Source: Ideonella sp. MAG2
Lineage (GTDB): Bacteria > Pseudomonadota > Gammaproteobacteria > Burkholderiales > Burkholderiaceae_C
Assembly (NCBI GenBank): GCA_004359425.1
Contig: PTEU01000001.1
Span: 2,145,562-2,199,852 of the forward strand
Direction of reading: 5' to 3'
DNA: 54,291 bases
The position numbers and the translations under genes were made by a program. The notes below the pieces were generated by a model. The model saw nothing but the letters and a program-made list of their open reading frames with translations. It made no database searches and was not told where the DNA came from. Positions 41,110 to 48,982 of the stretch are shown here, in pieces; positions within the stretch are counted from its first letter, which is position 1; every line of letters begins with the position of its first letter.

Positions 41110-42483
41110 TCAGGCGCGTCGCGGCGGCATATAGCGTTCTAAGTCGGCCATGATGGCCTCATAACCCGCCAGGCCCGCAAGATTGTTGTGCTCAGCGCTG
41201 TCCGCCTGCACGTCATACAACTCGCGCTCGCCATTTTCGTACCGGATGTAGCGCCAACGCTCGGTTCTGATGGCGTTGTCAAACTCGTTGTGGGTTGTCA
41301 ACACCGGACGATTCCAGGCTTGGGTCGGGCTTTCGATGAGCGGGCGCAGGCTCACCCCATCCATCGAGTACGACGGCGCCACTTGGCAATAGTCCAAGAT
41401 AGTGGGCGTCATGTCGCGCAGACTGACGCAGGCCGACTGCCTGACGCTGCTGGTCTGCTTGGGCAGGCTGATGAGGAAAGGCACGCGGGTGCTTTCTTCC
41501 CACAGAGCTTGCTTCATCCAATGGAACTTCTGCCCCAGGTGAAAGCCGTTGTCGCTCCACAGCACGATCATGGTGTTGTTGGCATGCGGGCTGTTGTTCA
41601 GCGCATTGATCAAGCGCCCGACTTGGCTGTCCACCCAAGAGATACTGGCCAAGTAGGCCTGCACCGCATCCGCCCACAGTCCCTGCCGCGTGATGCAGTT
41701 GTGGAAGTCCCATTGCTCTGCAATGGCTTTGCCGGTTGGTCCCAAATCGTTGAGGTCATCGTCCGGTGGCTGCGGAATGTAGATCTGGTCTTTCGGGTAC
41801 ATGTCAAAGAATCGCTGCGGCACATACCAACCTACATGGGTGCGTACGAAACCCACCGCCAAAAAAAAGGGCTTGGTGTGCGGCGCATTGATCGTGTCTA
41901 TGCCCTGCTGAGCAAAGCGGTAGTCCGGGTGCTCTGAGTCATCACCTTGGGTCGGCCCCCAGTCAAAGGCACCCGGCCCTTTGGATGAAAAGCACTGCCG
42001 ATTTGCAAAAGGCTGGGTCCCTGTCGGCATGGGCTGCGGGCCTAAGCTGAACTGGTGATTGACCTTGCCAAACAGCGTTGACTCGTAGCCACCCTTGGTC
42101 ATCATGCCCCAGAGCATATCTTTGCCTGGATTCACCTCATGAAAGGTCTGGTCCTCGGCCCACACCCCGGTCGACTGGATCGACAGGCCCGTCAAGGCGC
42201 TTGGCCTGGAGGCTGAACAGGTCGGTGAGTTGCAATAGGCTCGCTCAAAGACGGTGGATCGCGCCGCCAAAGCGTCCAAGTGAGGCGTCTTGACTTGCGG
42301 ATGGCCCGTCAAGTAGCCCGTCCAGTCATTCAGATCATCAATCGCGATCATCAGCACATTAGGCTTGACAGCAGCAGGTGGCGCATTGACCTCGGCCCCT
42401 TGCCCGCCACCACCCCCACAACCAACGACAGCGGTGCTTGCCGCTGCCTGAAGCAAAGTCCTTCGTCGCATCATCGCCCTCAT
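41110..42483 (-). CDS. Sulfatase, iduronate-2-sulfatase-like lipoprotein
   Basis: The product has about 457 residues from ATG 42483 (ATG 42474/42471 are alternatives). The signal has RRR, a hydrophobic stretch and a lipobox-like VVGC near residue 22, so it is probably exported and membrane-anchored. Metal ligands D49-D50 are in MIAIDDLNDW. The formylglycine site is CSASR starting at C89 (C-x-A-x-R type), so activation by an FGE-type enzyme or anSME is expected; none is in the window. WSDNGFHLGQKFHWMKQALWEESTRVPF and the final ELYDVQADSAEHNNL are typical of the family. It likely removes sulfate from a glycan. Confidence 0.88.
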   Translation of the reverse strand: MRAMMRRRTLLQAAASTAVVGCGGGGGQGAEVNAPPAAVKPNVLMIAIDDLNDWTGYLTGHPQVKTPHLDALAARSTVFERAYCNSPTCSASRPSALTGLSIQSTGVWAEDQTFHEVNPGKDMLWGMMTKGGYESTLFGKVNHQFSLGPQPMPTGTQPFANRQCFSSKGPGAFDWGPTQGDDSEHPDYRFAQQGIDTINAPHTKPFFLAVGFVRTHVGWYVPQRFFDMYPKDQIYIPQPPDDDLNDLGPTGKAIAEQWDFHNCITRQGLWADAVQAYLASISWVDSQVGRLINALNNSPHANNTMIVLWSDNGFHLGQKFHWMKQALWEESTRVPFLISLPKQTSSVRQSACVSLRDMTPTILDYCQVAPSYSMDGVSLRPLIESPTQAWNRPVLTTHNEFDNAIRTERWRYIRYENGERELYDVQADSAEHNNLAGLAGYEAIMADLERYMPPRRA

Positions 42484-42583
42484 GCCGTTGCTCTGCAGTG
42501 GCAGTGTACGGGGCCTGCTACCACCCGGCGACCCCATGACTGTCAGCCCCACGCCAGCCAGCCCGTGCTAAAGTCGCCCCATC

Positions 42584-42664
42584 ATGCGTGCACCCGCTTT
42601 CTTTTTTGCCACCTTTTGGTTCTTGCCCTTCAAGGCGGCTCAAGAGGCAAACGCGCGCACCTGA
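42584..42664 (+). CDS. Phe-rich leader peptide of aroG
   Basis: The 26-codon frame (ATG 42584 to TGA 42662) holds six Phe and one Trp in eleven codons (FFFATFWFLPF, codons 6-16), far above chance. It ends 24 nt before a strong hairpin with a T-run, upstream of a DAHP synthase. This is the layout of a ribosome-mediated attenuator sensing charged tRNA-Phe. No clear ribosome site precedes it, but a -10-like TAAAGT at 42569-42574 could make it a leaderless message. Translation is inferred. Confidence 0.65.
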   Translation: MRAPAFFFATFWFLPFKAAQEANART

Positions 42665-42687
42665 ACAAAGCGAACAAACCTCAAAGA

Positions 42688-42716
42688 ACCGCCGGCCCAC
42701 CCGGCGGTTTTTTTTT
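42688..42716 (+). terminator. Attenuator terminator of aroG leader
   Basis: ACCGCCGG (42688-42695) and CCGGCGGT (42701-42708) form a perfect 8-bp stem with a 5-nt loop, followed by a run of nine T. GGCGG at 42634-42638, just after the Phe codons, can pair with CCGCC (42689-42693) as a competing antiterminator. It lies 52 nt before aroG and inside the transcribed leader if the promoter is upstream of the leader peptide. Confidence 0.8.
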
Positions 42717-42768
42717 GCCTGCCCCTTCCCCCTTTTTGCAAACCAGCCCCAGCCCTAGGAGCCCTGAA

Positions 42769-43896
42769 ATGAATGCCAAGTCTGTCACCCCCGCCAGCGA
42801 TCTGCGCAGCAGCCTGTCGCTGAGTGAGCGCACCAGCGAAACCGATGACCAACGCATCGAAGACGTGACCCCGCTGCCGCCGCCCGAGCACCTGATCCGC
42901 TTCTTCCCCGTCGCGGGCACGCCGATTGAAAAGCTCATCAAATCCACGCGGCAGACCATCCGCAAGCTGGTCACCGGCAAGGACGACCGCTTGCTGGTGG
43001 TGATTGGCCCCTGCTCCATCCACGACCCTGCCGCCGCGCTGGAGTACGCCCGCCGACTGAAGGTGGAGCGTGAAAAGTACGCCGACACGCTGGAGATCGT
43101 GATGCGGGTTTACTTCGAGAAGCCACGCACCACCGTGGGCTGGAAGGGCCTGATCAACGACCCCTACCTGGACGAGAGCTACCGCATCGACGAGGGCCTG
43201 CGTATCGCCCGCCAACTGCTGGTTGAAATCAACCGCCTGGGCGTGCCCGCAGGCTCCGAGTTCCTGGACACCATCAGCCCGCAGTACATCGGCGACCTGA
43301 TCTCCTGGGGGGCCATTGGTGCGCGCACCACCGAAAGCCAAGTCCACCGGGAGCTGTCCTCGGGTCTTTCCGCCCCCATCGGCTTCAAGAACGGCACCGA
43401 CGGCAACCTGAAGATCGCCTGCGACGCCATTCAAGCTGCTGCCCGCCCTCACCACTTTCTGTCCATCCACAAAAACGGCCAGGTCGCCATCGTCGAGACC
43501 AAGGGCAACAAAGACTGCCACGTCATTCTGCGCGGCGGCAAAACGCCCAACTACGACCGCGTCTCCGTCGCTGCGGCCTGCAAAGAACTGGAAGCCGCCA
43601 AGCTGACGCCTACCCTGATGGTGGACTGCAGCCACGCCAACTCCAGCAAGCAGCACCAACGCCAAATTGATGTCGCCATCGACATCGCGGAGCAAATCAG
43701 TAATGGCAGCCGCCATATCTTCGGCGTGATGGTGGAAAGCCACTTGGTGGCCGGTGCCCAGAAGTTCACCCCTGGCAAAGACGACGCCCATACCCTGACC
43801 TACGGCCAAAGCATCACCGACGCCTGCATCAACTGGGACGATTCGGTCAAGGTGCTGGACGTGCTGAGCGCCGCGGTGAAGGCGCGCAGGGGGTGA
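42769..43896 (+). CDS. aroG: 3-deoxy-7-phosphoheptulonate (DAHP) synthase, class I
   Basis: The product has 375 residues from ATG 42769 with an AGGAG site. Class I-alpha DAHP synthase motifs are LLVVIGPCSIHDPAAALEYA (about 83-102), MRVYFEKPRTTVGWKGLINDP, GARTTESQVHRELSSGLSAPIGFKNGTDGN, HVILRGG and FGVMVESHLVAG. It condenses phosphoenolpyruvate and erythrose 4-phosphate, the first step to aromatic amino acids. A Phe-rich leader and terminator precede it, suggesting attenuation by phenylalanine in addition to feedback inhibition. Confidence 0.96.
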   Translation: MNAKSVTPASDLRSSLSLSERTSETDDQRIEDVTPLPPPEHLIRFFPVAGTPIEKLIKSTRQTIRKLVTGKDDRLLVVIGPCSIHDPAAALEYARRLKVEREKYADTLEIVMRVYFEKPRTTVGWKGLINDPYLDESYRIDEGLRIARQLLVEINRLGVPAGSEFLDTISPQYIGDLISWGAIGARTTESQVHRELSSGLSAPIGFKNGTDGNLKIACDAIQAAARPHHFLSIHKNGQVAIVETKGNKDCHVILRGGKTPNYDRVSVAAACKELEAAKLTPTLMVDCSHANSSKQHQRQIDVAIDIAEQISNGSRHIFGVMVESHLVAGAQKFTPGKDDAHTLTYGQSITDACINWDDSVKVLDVLSAAVKARRG

Positions 43897-43926
43897 GGCC
43901 AGGGGCTGTGGGCTTGTGGATTCGAC

Positions 43927-43951
43927 TAAGCGTACTTCTAAGCGTACGCTT
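43927..43951 (+). promoter_or_regulatory. Tandem operator sites upstream of yefM
   Basis: TAAGCGTAC occurs at 43927-43935 and again at 43939-43947, 12 bp apart. The second copy extends to the perfect palindrome AAGCGTACGCTT (43940-43951). The block ends 18 nt before the yefM start. Antitoxin or antitoxin-toxin complexes of this type repress their own promoter at short palindromes, so these are likely autoregulatory sites. Confidence 0.6.
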
Positions 43952-43969
43952 ACGTCTCAAGGAGCCACC

Positions 43970-44212
43970 ATGCAGACCCTCACCGCCAGCGAAGCCCGCG
44001 CCAACCTGTACCGCCTCATGGACCAGGCCGCCGAGTCGCACCAGCCCATCACCATCGCCGGCAAACGTCACGACGCGGTGCTGGTGTCGGCTGAAGACTG
44101 GCAGGCCATCCAGGAAACGCTCTACCTGCTGTCCGTCCCTGGCATGCGCGAGTCCATCAAGGAAGGCATGGCTGAACCTCTAGACACTTGCGCCAAGGAG
44201 TTGGACTGGTGA
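43970..44212 (+). CDS. yefM: Antitoxin of the Phd/YefM family
   Basis: The product has 80 residues from ATG 43970, preceded by AAGGAG. It has the Phd/YefM N-terminal DNA-binding core LTASEARANLYRLMDQAAESHQPITIAGKRHDAVLVSAEDWQAIQETLYLLS and a short C-terminal tail that would bind toxin. It neutralises the following toxin and probably represses the operon through the upstream palindromes. The stop overlaps the toxin start by 4 nt (GTGA). Confidence 0.93.
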   Translation: MQTLTASEARANLYRLMDQAAESHQPITIAGKRHDAVLVSAEDWQAIQETLYLLSVPGMRESIKEGMAEPLDTCAKELDW

Positions 44213-44472
44213 CGTGGGAGGTGGTCTTCGCTAAACGCGCCCTGAAGGATGCGCAAAAGCTGGCGACTGCCGGCCTAAAGACCAAAACCCAAGAACTGCT
44301 CAGCATCCTGAGGGAGAACCCCTTCCAAAACCCACCTCCCTACGAAAAGCTGGTGGGCGATTTGGCGGACGCTTACTCCCGACGCATCAACATTCAGCAC
44401 CGTTTGGTCTATGAAGTGTTGGCTGCGCAGAACACGGTCAAGGTGCTGCGCATGTGGTCGCTCTATGAATGA
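44209..44472 (+). CDS. yoeB: Toxin of the Txe/YoeB family
   Basis: The product has 87 residues from GTG 44209, overlapping yefM by 4 nt. The RelE-fold mRNA interferase pattern is intact: WEVVFAKRALKDAQKLATAGLKTKTQELLSIL, PYEKLVGDLADAYSRRINIQHRLVYEVL and the ending VLRMWSLYE with the C-terminal Tyr-Glu typical of YoeB active sites (E, R, H and Y residues present). It cleaves mRNA at the ribosome. No degradation of the pair is seen, so it is likely functional. Confidence 0.93.
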   Translation: MTWEVVFAKRALKDAQKLATAGLKTKTQELLSILRENPFQNPPPYEKLVGDLADAYSRRINIQHRLVYEVLAAQNTVKVLRMWSLYE

Positions 44473-44629
44473 TGCCTTTGAGGCCCTGTTCCCATTCTCC
44501 GTGGGTGGCAGACCACACGAACTGATCGCAGGTGCCAAGCGCTGATCATTGTGAGGTCGTCTTCAAGGAGTAGAACAAACTCATTTGGGTGCATACCGAG
44601 CTTGCCAATCGTCATGGTCTCCGCAGACG
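44473..44629. other. Gap after yoeB
   Basis: I see no gene, strong hairpin or repeat in these 157 nt. They separate the intact toxin-antitoxin pair from the damaged oxidoreductase on the opposite strand. Confidence 0.3.
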
Positions 44630-45363
44630 CTACGCCCCCCCGCCAAACCGCGCCATAAACCCCCGGTCAATCCTGTCCTTCCAGCGCCACGCCCAGGCTC
44701 CGTCGGCCACCAGCGGACCCCAAGTGGCCAGGGCGTGGTCTTGAGCGGTGTTCAGTAGGTACAAGGCGCGGCGCTGGGGCTGCCAGGGCTCGGGACGCTG
44801 CCGGGCAGGCCGGGCAGGGGCAGCTCGTCACTGCCGCAGAGCGCCACTTGGAGCTGTGGCCACACCTCGCGCTGAGCGCGGGCGTGCAGGGCAAAGGCCA
44901 GCTCAACACCGGCCGCACCAGCGCCCAAGATGAGCAGCCTGAAGCGCGGTGAGCGGGCCATGCGCTGCGCCAAGGCGGGCCAATCCGCCACAAAGTCTTC
45001 GATGGGGCGTACGGGATGGGCATGTTCGCGCGCGCCGGGCAGGCTGGCCAGCGCGGGCATGGGGCCGGTGTCGATGGAGAGCAGGTCATAGGGCACGCTC
45101 TGGCCATCGGCGGTGCGCACGCACTGGGTCCCAAGGTCCAGCCCCACACCAGCGGTTTGGCGCAGGGTCACCCCCGCACGCCACAGCAGGGGTTTGAGCG
45201 CAATGGCGCACTCGTCCAAGCCGTAGTGCCCGGCCAGCCAGCCGGGCAACATGCCCGAGTAGATCTGCCGCTCAAAGGGCGTGATCATGTCCACCTGCCA
45301 GCCCGGCAGAGGCGCTTGGGCCAGGGCCGCCAGCACGCCCAGATGGGCATGGCCGCCGCCCAT
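44630..45363 (-). pseudogene. TIGR03169-type (Nterm_to_SelD) oxidoreductase, internally deleted
   Basis: From 45363 down to about 44810 the frame is a good N-terminal half of the pyridine nucleotide-disulfide oxidoreductase found fused or next to SelD: GGGHAHLGVLAAL, ITPFERQIYSGMLPGWLAGHYGLDE, LLSIDTGPMP, LLILGAGAAGVELAFAL. It then stops at a TGA near 44752. In another frame the family C-terminus follows (ALYLLNTAQDHALATWGPLV, WRWKDRIDRGFMARFG) down to TAG 44630-44632. More than 100 central residues and the phase are lost. The first few codons are also missing at the junction with DUF3047. It is therefore a pseudogene. Confidence 0.75.
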
Positions 45364-45788
45364 CAGAACGAGACGCTAAAATCAAAGGTCACATAGAGGC
45401 GGGCGGCATAGTCGTCGCCCGCTTTGCTGCGCAGGTCCGAGGCTTGCAAGGCCTGGGACACCTTCCAGCGCCAGCGCAGTGTACCGGCTTGGTTGGGCAG
45501 CACGTTCAGGGGGACGAGCCAAGATGAAGCGCTGGCATTGGAGCTGATTTGCAGCACGGTAACGCCTTCATCAGCCACCAAAGCAAAGCGGTTGGCCTGT
45601 TTGACCTTGGGCAACACTTGGTGCTTCCAGCCTGCAGGCAAGGCCAGCCCAGGGGCCTGCCTCGAAAACGGCGTGGGCTGGCTGGGCAAGCCAGTGCTTG
45701 TGTTTTGGGCCTGCGCGCGCGGTGGCACGGCCAGCACGCTGGCCCCCAGTGCAGTCACACCACCCCTCACTAATAAACGTCGTTGCAT
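45363..45788 (-). pseudogene. DUF3047 protein, C-terminally truncated
   Basis: The product has 141 residues from ATG 45788. A signal peptide (RRLLVRGGVTALGASVLAVPPRAQA) and the first part of DUF3047 are present: LALPAGWKHQVLPKVKQANRFALVADEGVTVLQISSNASASSWLVPLN, LRWRWKVSQALQASDLRSKAGDDYAARLYVTFD. The domain normally runs roughly 80-90 residues further. Here it ends right after YVTFD with FSVSF and a TGA that touches the next gene's ATG (TGATG). The loss points to a deletion at about 45370-45380. The 5' end overlaps the TIGR04282 gene by 19 nt. Confidence 0.65.
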
Positions 45789-46417
45789 TGGGTCTCGCTT
45801 TCGTGAAGCGCTTGCCAGCGCGGCAGGTCTTCGGGGTTGTCCACGTCCCACAGCGCTGGCAGCTCGTGCAGGCGCAGGCCTGCGCCTTGGGCACGGGTGC
45901 GGGTGCGGGCCATCACCTCGGCGGTGCTCCAAGGCATGTCGGCAAACAACACCGGCTGAGGCTGATGCATGCCGATAAGCACATAGCCGCCGTCCTCAGC
46001 GGCTTGGCACACCACGTCCGCCCCCTGCCGCAAAGCCTGGGCCGCTGCCTGCAAATGGGCCGGGCTGAGGGCGGGGCAGTCGGTGCCCACCAGCAGTACC
46101 GGGCCTTGAGGGCTGGCGGCCGCCAGCGCCGTGAGCATGCGTTGGCCCAGGTCACCGCTGGGCTGGTTGTGCAAAGCCACAGGTAACACACGCTGCAGCG
46201 CCTGGAAGAAGCGGTGCTGTGCGTCCGGCGCACACCATAGCGCCACCGGCCCCAAGCCGCTGCGCAATGCGGTGCGCAGCGTGCGCTGGGTGAACTGGCG
46301 TTGCAGGCGCGCCGCGCCAGCCGCCCCCAGGGCCGGGATCAAGCGGGTCTTGGCCAGGCCCGGCACCGGGGCCTTGGCCAGCACGGCCACGGTCAGGGGG
46401 GTGGGCGCGGCCTTCAT
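45770..46417 (-). CDS. TIGR04282 family arsenosugar biosynthesis glycosyltransferase
   Basis: The product has 215 residues. The family pattern is complete: VAVLAKAPVPGLAKTRLIPALGAAGAARLQRQF, then LLVGTDCPALSPAHLQAAAQAL and VVCQAAEDGGYVLIGMHQPQPVLFADMPWSTAEVM, ending WDVDNPEDLPR. It is a nucleotidyltransferase-like GT-A fold enzyme (DUF2064). This type co-occurs with TIGR04283 proteins in radical-SAM (ArsS) arsenosugar loci. It overlaps TIGR04283 by 4 nt. No arsM or arsS is in the window, so its present role is uncertain. Confidence 0.85.
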   Translation of the reverse strand: MKAAPTPLTVAVLAKAPVPGLAKTRLIPALGAAGAARLQRQFTQRTLRTALRSGLGPVALWCAPDAQHRFFQALQRVLPVALHNQPSGDLGQRMLTALAAASPQGPVLLVGTDCPALSPAHLQAAAQALRQGADVVCQAAEDGGYVLIGMHQPQPVLFADMPWSTAEVMARTRTRAQGAGLRLHELPALWDVDNPEDLPRWQALHESETQCNDVY

Positions 46418-47115
46418 GTCTGGGTCTCGCGCGGCACATAGCCGTAGTGCCGGGCCAGTTGGTGCGGGTCAGCCCCCAAGAAAAAGGCTGCTCGCAAGCG
46501 CCACATCAGCCAGATGGTACGCCACACGCCATGTTGCTCCCAGCGTCGCGCCGAGGTGCTCGCACGCTCGCGCAGACAGAGGGGGCGGCCCAGGCGTTTG
46601 AGACGGCGGCTGATGGCAATGTCTTCCATCAAGGGCAGGTCTGGGAAGCCGCCGACACGCTCAAACAGGCTGCGGTGCATGAACATCGCCTGGTCACCTG
46701 TGGCGATGCCCGTCCAGCGTGAGCGGGTGTTCATGGCCCAGCTCACCACGGCCAGGATGGGCTGTTGGCTGTCAATGCGCACATCAAAACGGCCCCAAGC
46801 CTGGGTCTGGAGAGCCAGCGCTGCCAGAACGCACTCATGAGCCCTGGGGGGCAGCACGGTGTCCGCATGCAAGAACAGCAGAGCCTGACCGCAGGCGGCC
46901 CGCGCACCGGTGTTCATCTGGCTGGCCCGGCCACGGGGTGCAGACAGGACCTGATCTGCCAAGCCTTGCGCTTGTGCGACAGTGTCATCGCGGCTACCGC
47001 CGTCTACCACCACCAGCTCCACGCCCTGGGAGCGCAGGGGCTGCAGAAGGTCGAGTTTGTGCGCAAGGTGCTCGCCTTCATTCAACACGGGGATGATGAT
47101 GCTGAGTGTCGTCAT
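46414..47115 (-). CDS. TIGR04283 family arsenosugar biosynthesis glycosyltransferase
   Basis: The product has 233 residues from ATG 47115. It is a GT2-type transferase: LSIIIPVLNEGEHLAHKLDLLQPL, VVVDGGSRDDTVAQA, SAPRGRASQMNTGARAACGQALLFLHADT, GIATGDQAMFMHRSLFERVGGFPDLPLMEDIAISRRLKRLG. This matches the TIGR04283 pattern. It is co-encoded with TIGR04282. The start lies inside the tail of the preceding truncated oxidoreductase gene (38 nt overlap), which marks a deletion junction. Confidence 0.85.
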   Translation of the reverse strand: MTTLSIIIPVLNEGEHLAHKLDLLQPLRSQGVELVVVDGGSRDDTVAQAQGLADQVLSAPRGRASQMNTGARAACGQALLFLHADTVLPPRAHECVLAALALQTQAWGRFDVRIDSQQPILAVVSWAMNTRSRWTGIATGDQAMFMHRSLFERVGGFPDLPLMEDIAISRRLKRLGRPLCLRERASTSARRWEQHGVWRTIWLMWRLRAAFFLGADPHQLARHYGYVPRETQT

Positions 47116-48982
47116 CCCTTGCTTCCCCGCCGCCAAGCATGGAAGCGCTAGTCACCTCATAAGGCACGCCCTGGGCTTGGGCTTCTTGCTCGTTCAAGCC
47201 CACGCGCGCCACCTCAGGGTCCACAAAGGTGGCCCAGGGGATCACGCGGTAATCAGCTTTGAATTTTTTGATCGGGTCGAACAGCGCATTGACGGCCGCA
47301 TACCAAGCCTGGTGGGCCGCCGTATGGGTGAACTGATACGGCCCGGCCACATCGCCCGCTGCATAGATGTTGGGGAAGTTGGTTTGCAAATAGCCGTTGA
47401 CCTCCACCATGCGGCCGGTGGTGACCCCCAGCTCTTGCAGGCCATAGCCCTGCAAGTTGGCCTGGCGGCCCACGGCCACCAGGATCTGATCAAAGGCGAT
47501 GCGCACCTCTTGCCCCTGGTGCTCGGCCACCAAGAACTTTTCACCGCCTTCCACCACCACGCGCTTGGCCGCATGGCCCACGCGCACATCCACGCCCTCG
47601 GCGGCAAAGCGCTGCATCACCGCCTCGGACACATCCGCGTCTTCACGGGCCAGCAAGCGCGGCGCCATCTCCACCTGCGTGACTTGCGAGCCCAAGCGCT
47701 TGAAGGCCTGGGTCAGCTCGCTGCCGATAGGCCCGCCGCCCAGCACCAGCAAGCGGCGCGGCAAGCTCTTGAGGCTCCACAGCGAATCGGAGGTCAGCAC
47801 CTCCACTTGATCTAAGCCTGGGATGGGCGGCACAAAGGGCCGGGCACCGGCGGCGATGACGATGGCGCGGGTGGTCAGGCGCTGTACCGTGCCGTCGTCG
47901 TGGGTGATCTCCACTTCCCAGGGGCTGACGATGCGGGCCGCGCCCTGCACCACATCCACCCCCAAGCCGCGATAGCGCTCGGCGGAGTCATGCGGCTCGA
48001 TCTGGCCGATCACGCGGTGCACGCGGCCCATGACCTCGGCAAAGTCAAACTCAGCGTGAGCATGGGCAATGCCCCAGTCGGCGGACTTCTTGACCTGGGC
48101 CACGAACTTGGCCGAGCGGATCAGCGCCTTGGAGGGCACGCAGCCGGTGTTCAGGCAGTCGCCGCCTAGCTTGTGCTTTTCCACCAGCGTGACCTTGGCC
48201 TTCACTGCTGCGGCGATGTAGGCAGTCACCAGCCCCGCCGCCCCGCCGCCAATGACCACCAAGTTGCGGTCGAAGGCCTTGGGCTTGGTGAAACCGCGAT
48301 AGACCTTGCGGGCCTGCAGCGCATCCATCAGCTTGCGCGCCAGCAGCGGGAACACGCCCAGCAACGCAAAGGCCGCAATCAAACTGGGCGAAGCCAACCC
48401 CGACAGGCTGTTGATCTGCGCCAACTGAGTGCCCGCATTCACATACACGGCCGTGCCCGCCAACATGCCGACCTGGCTGACCCAATAAAACGTCCAGGGG
48501 CGGATGGGCGTCAGGCCCATGGCCAGGTTGATCATGAAGAAAGGGAACAGGGGCACGAGGCGCAGGCCAAAGAGATAGAAGGCACCATCCTTCTTGACGC
48601 CCTCGTTCAGCGCAGCCAGCTTGTCGCCAAACCGAGCTTGCACGGTGTCGCGCAACAACCAGCGCGAAGCCAAAAAGGCCAGCGTCGCCCCCAGGCTGGA
48701 CGCAAACGAGACGATCAACAGCCCCCAACCCAGGCCAAACAGCGCGCCACCCACCAAGGTCAGCACCGCAGCACCTGGCAGTGACAAGGCGGTGGCCGCC
48801 ACATACACCGCAAAGTACACCGCTGCCGCCAGCAGAGGCTGTGCGGCGGTGGCGCTTTGCAAGGCAGCTTGGCTGTCTTTGATGGCCGCCAAGCTCAGGT
48901 AGTGACTACCTCCCAGGGCGTGGAAAGCGCCGACCGCCACCACCAGCCCCAACAGGGCCCACCACTTTGAGTTGAATGTCAT
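47078..48982 (-). CDS. TVP38/TMEM64-pyridine nucleotide-disulfide oxidoreductase fusion, C-terminus truncated
   Basis: The frame holds 634 residues. Residues 1-230 form a TVP38/DedA-like membrane domain (LPGAAVLTLVGGALFGLGWGLLIV, RLVPLFPFFMINLAMGLTPI). From about 240 comes a mercuric-reductase-like flavoprotein: VIGGGAAGLVTAYIAA, redox Cys pair in GGDCLNTGCVPSKALI, LGGGPIGSELTQAF, NIYAAGDVAGPYQFTHTA, ARVGLNEQEAQAQGVPYEVT. Immediately after, the text becomes SASMLGGGEARDDD and stops. The dimerisation domain with the catalytic His-Glu (about 80-90 residues) is missing, so disulfide-reductase activity is doubtful. Members of this fusion are seen near arsenosugar genes. Confidence 0.8.
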   Translation of the reverse strand: MTFNSKWWALLGLVVAVGAFHALGGSHYLSLAAIKDSQAALQSATAAQPLLAAAVYFAVYVAATALSLPGAAVLTLVGGALFGLGWGLLIVSFASSLGATLAFLASRWLLRDTVQARFGDKLAALNEGVKKDGAFYLFGLRLVPLFPFFMINLAMGLTPIRPWTFYWVSQVGMLAGTAVYVNAGTQLAQINSLSGLASPSLIAAFALLGVFPLLARKLMDALQARKVYRGFTKPKAFDRNLVVIGGGAAGLVTAYIAAAVKAKVTLVEKHKLGGDCLNTGCVPSKALIRSAKFVAQVKKSADWGIAHAHAEFDFAEVMGRVHRVIGQIEPHDSAERYRGLGVDVVQGAARIVSPWEVEITHDDGTVQRLTTRAIVIAAGARPFVPPIPGLDQVEVLTSDSLWSLKSLPRRLLVLGGGPIGSELTQAFKRLGSQVTQVEMAPRLLAREDADVSEAVMQRFAAEGVDVRVGHAAKRVVVEGGEKFLVAEHQGQEVRIAFDQILVAVGRQANLQGYGLQELGVTTGRMVEVNGYLQTNFPNIYAAGDVAGPYQFTHTAAHQAWYAAVNALFDPIKKFKADYRVIPWATFVDPEVARVGLNEQEAQAQGVPYEVTSASMLGGGEARDDDTQHHHPRVE

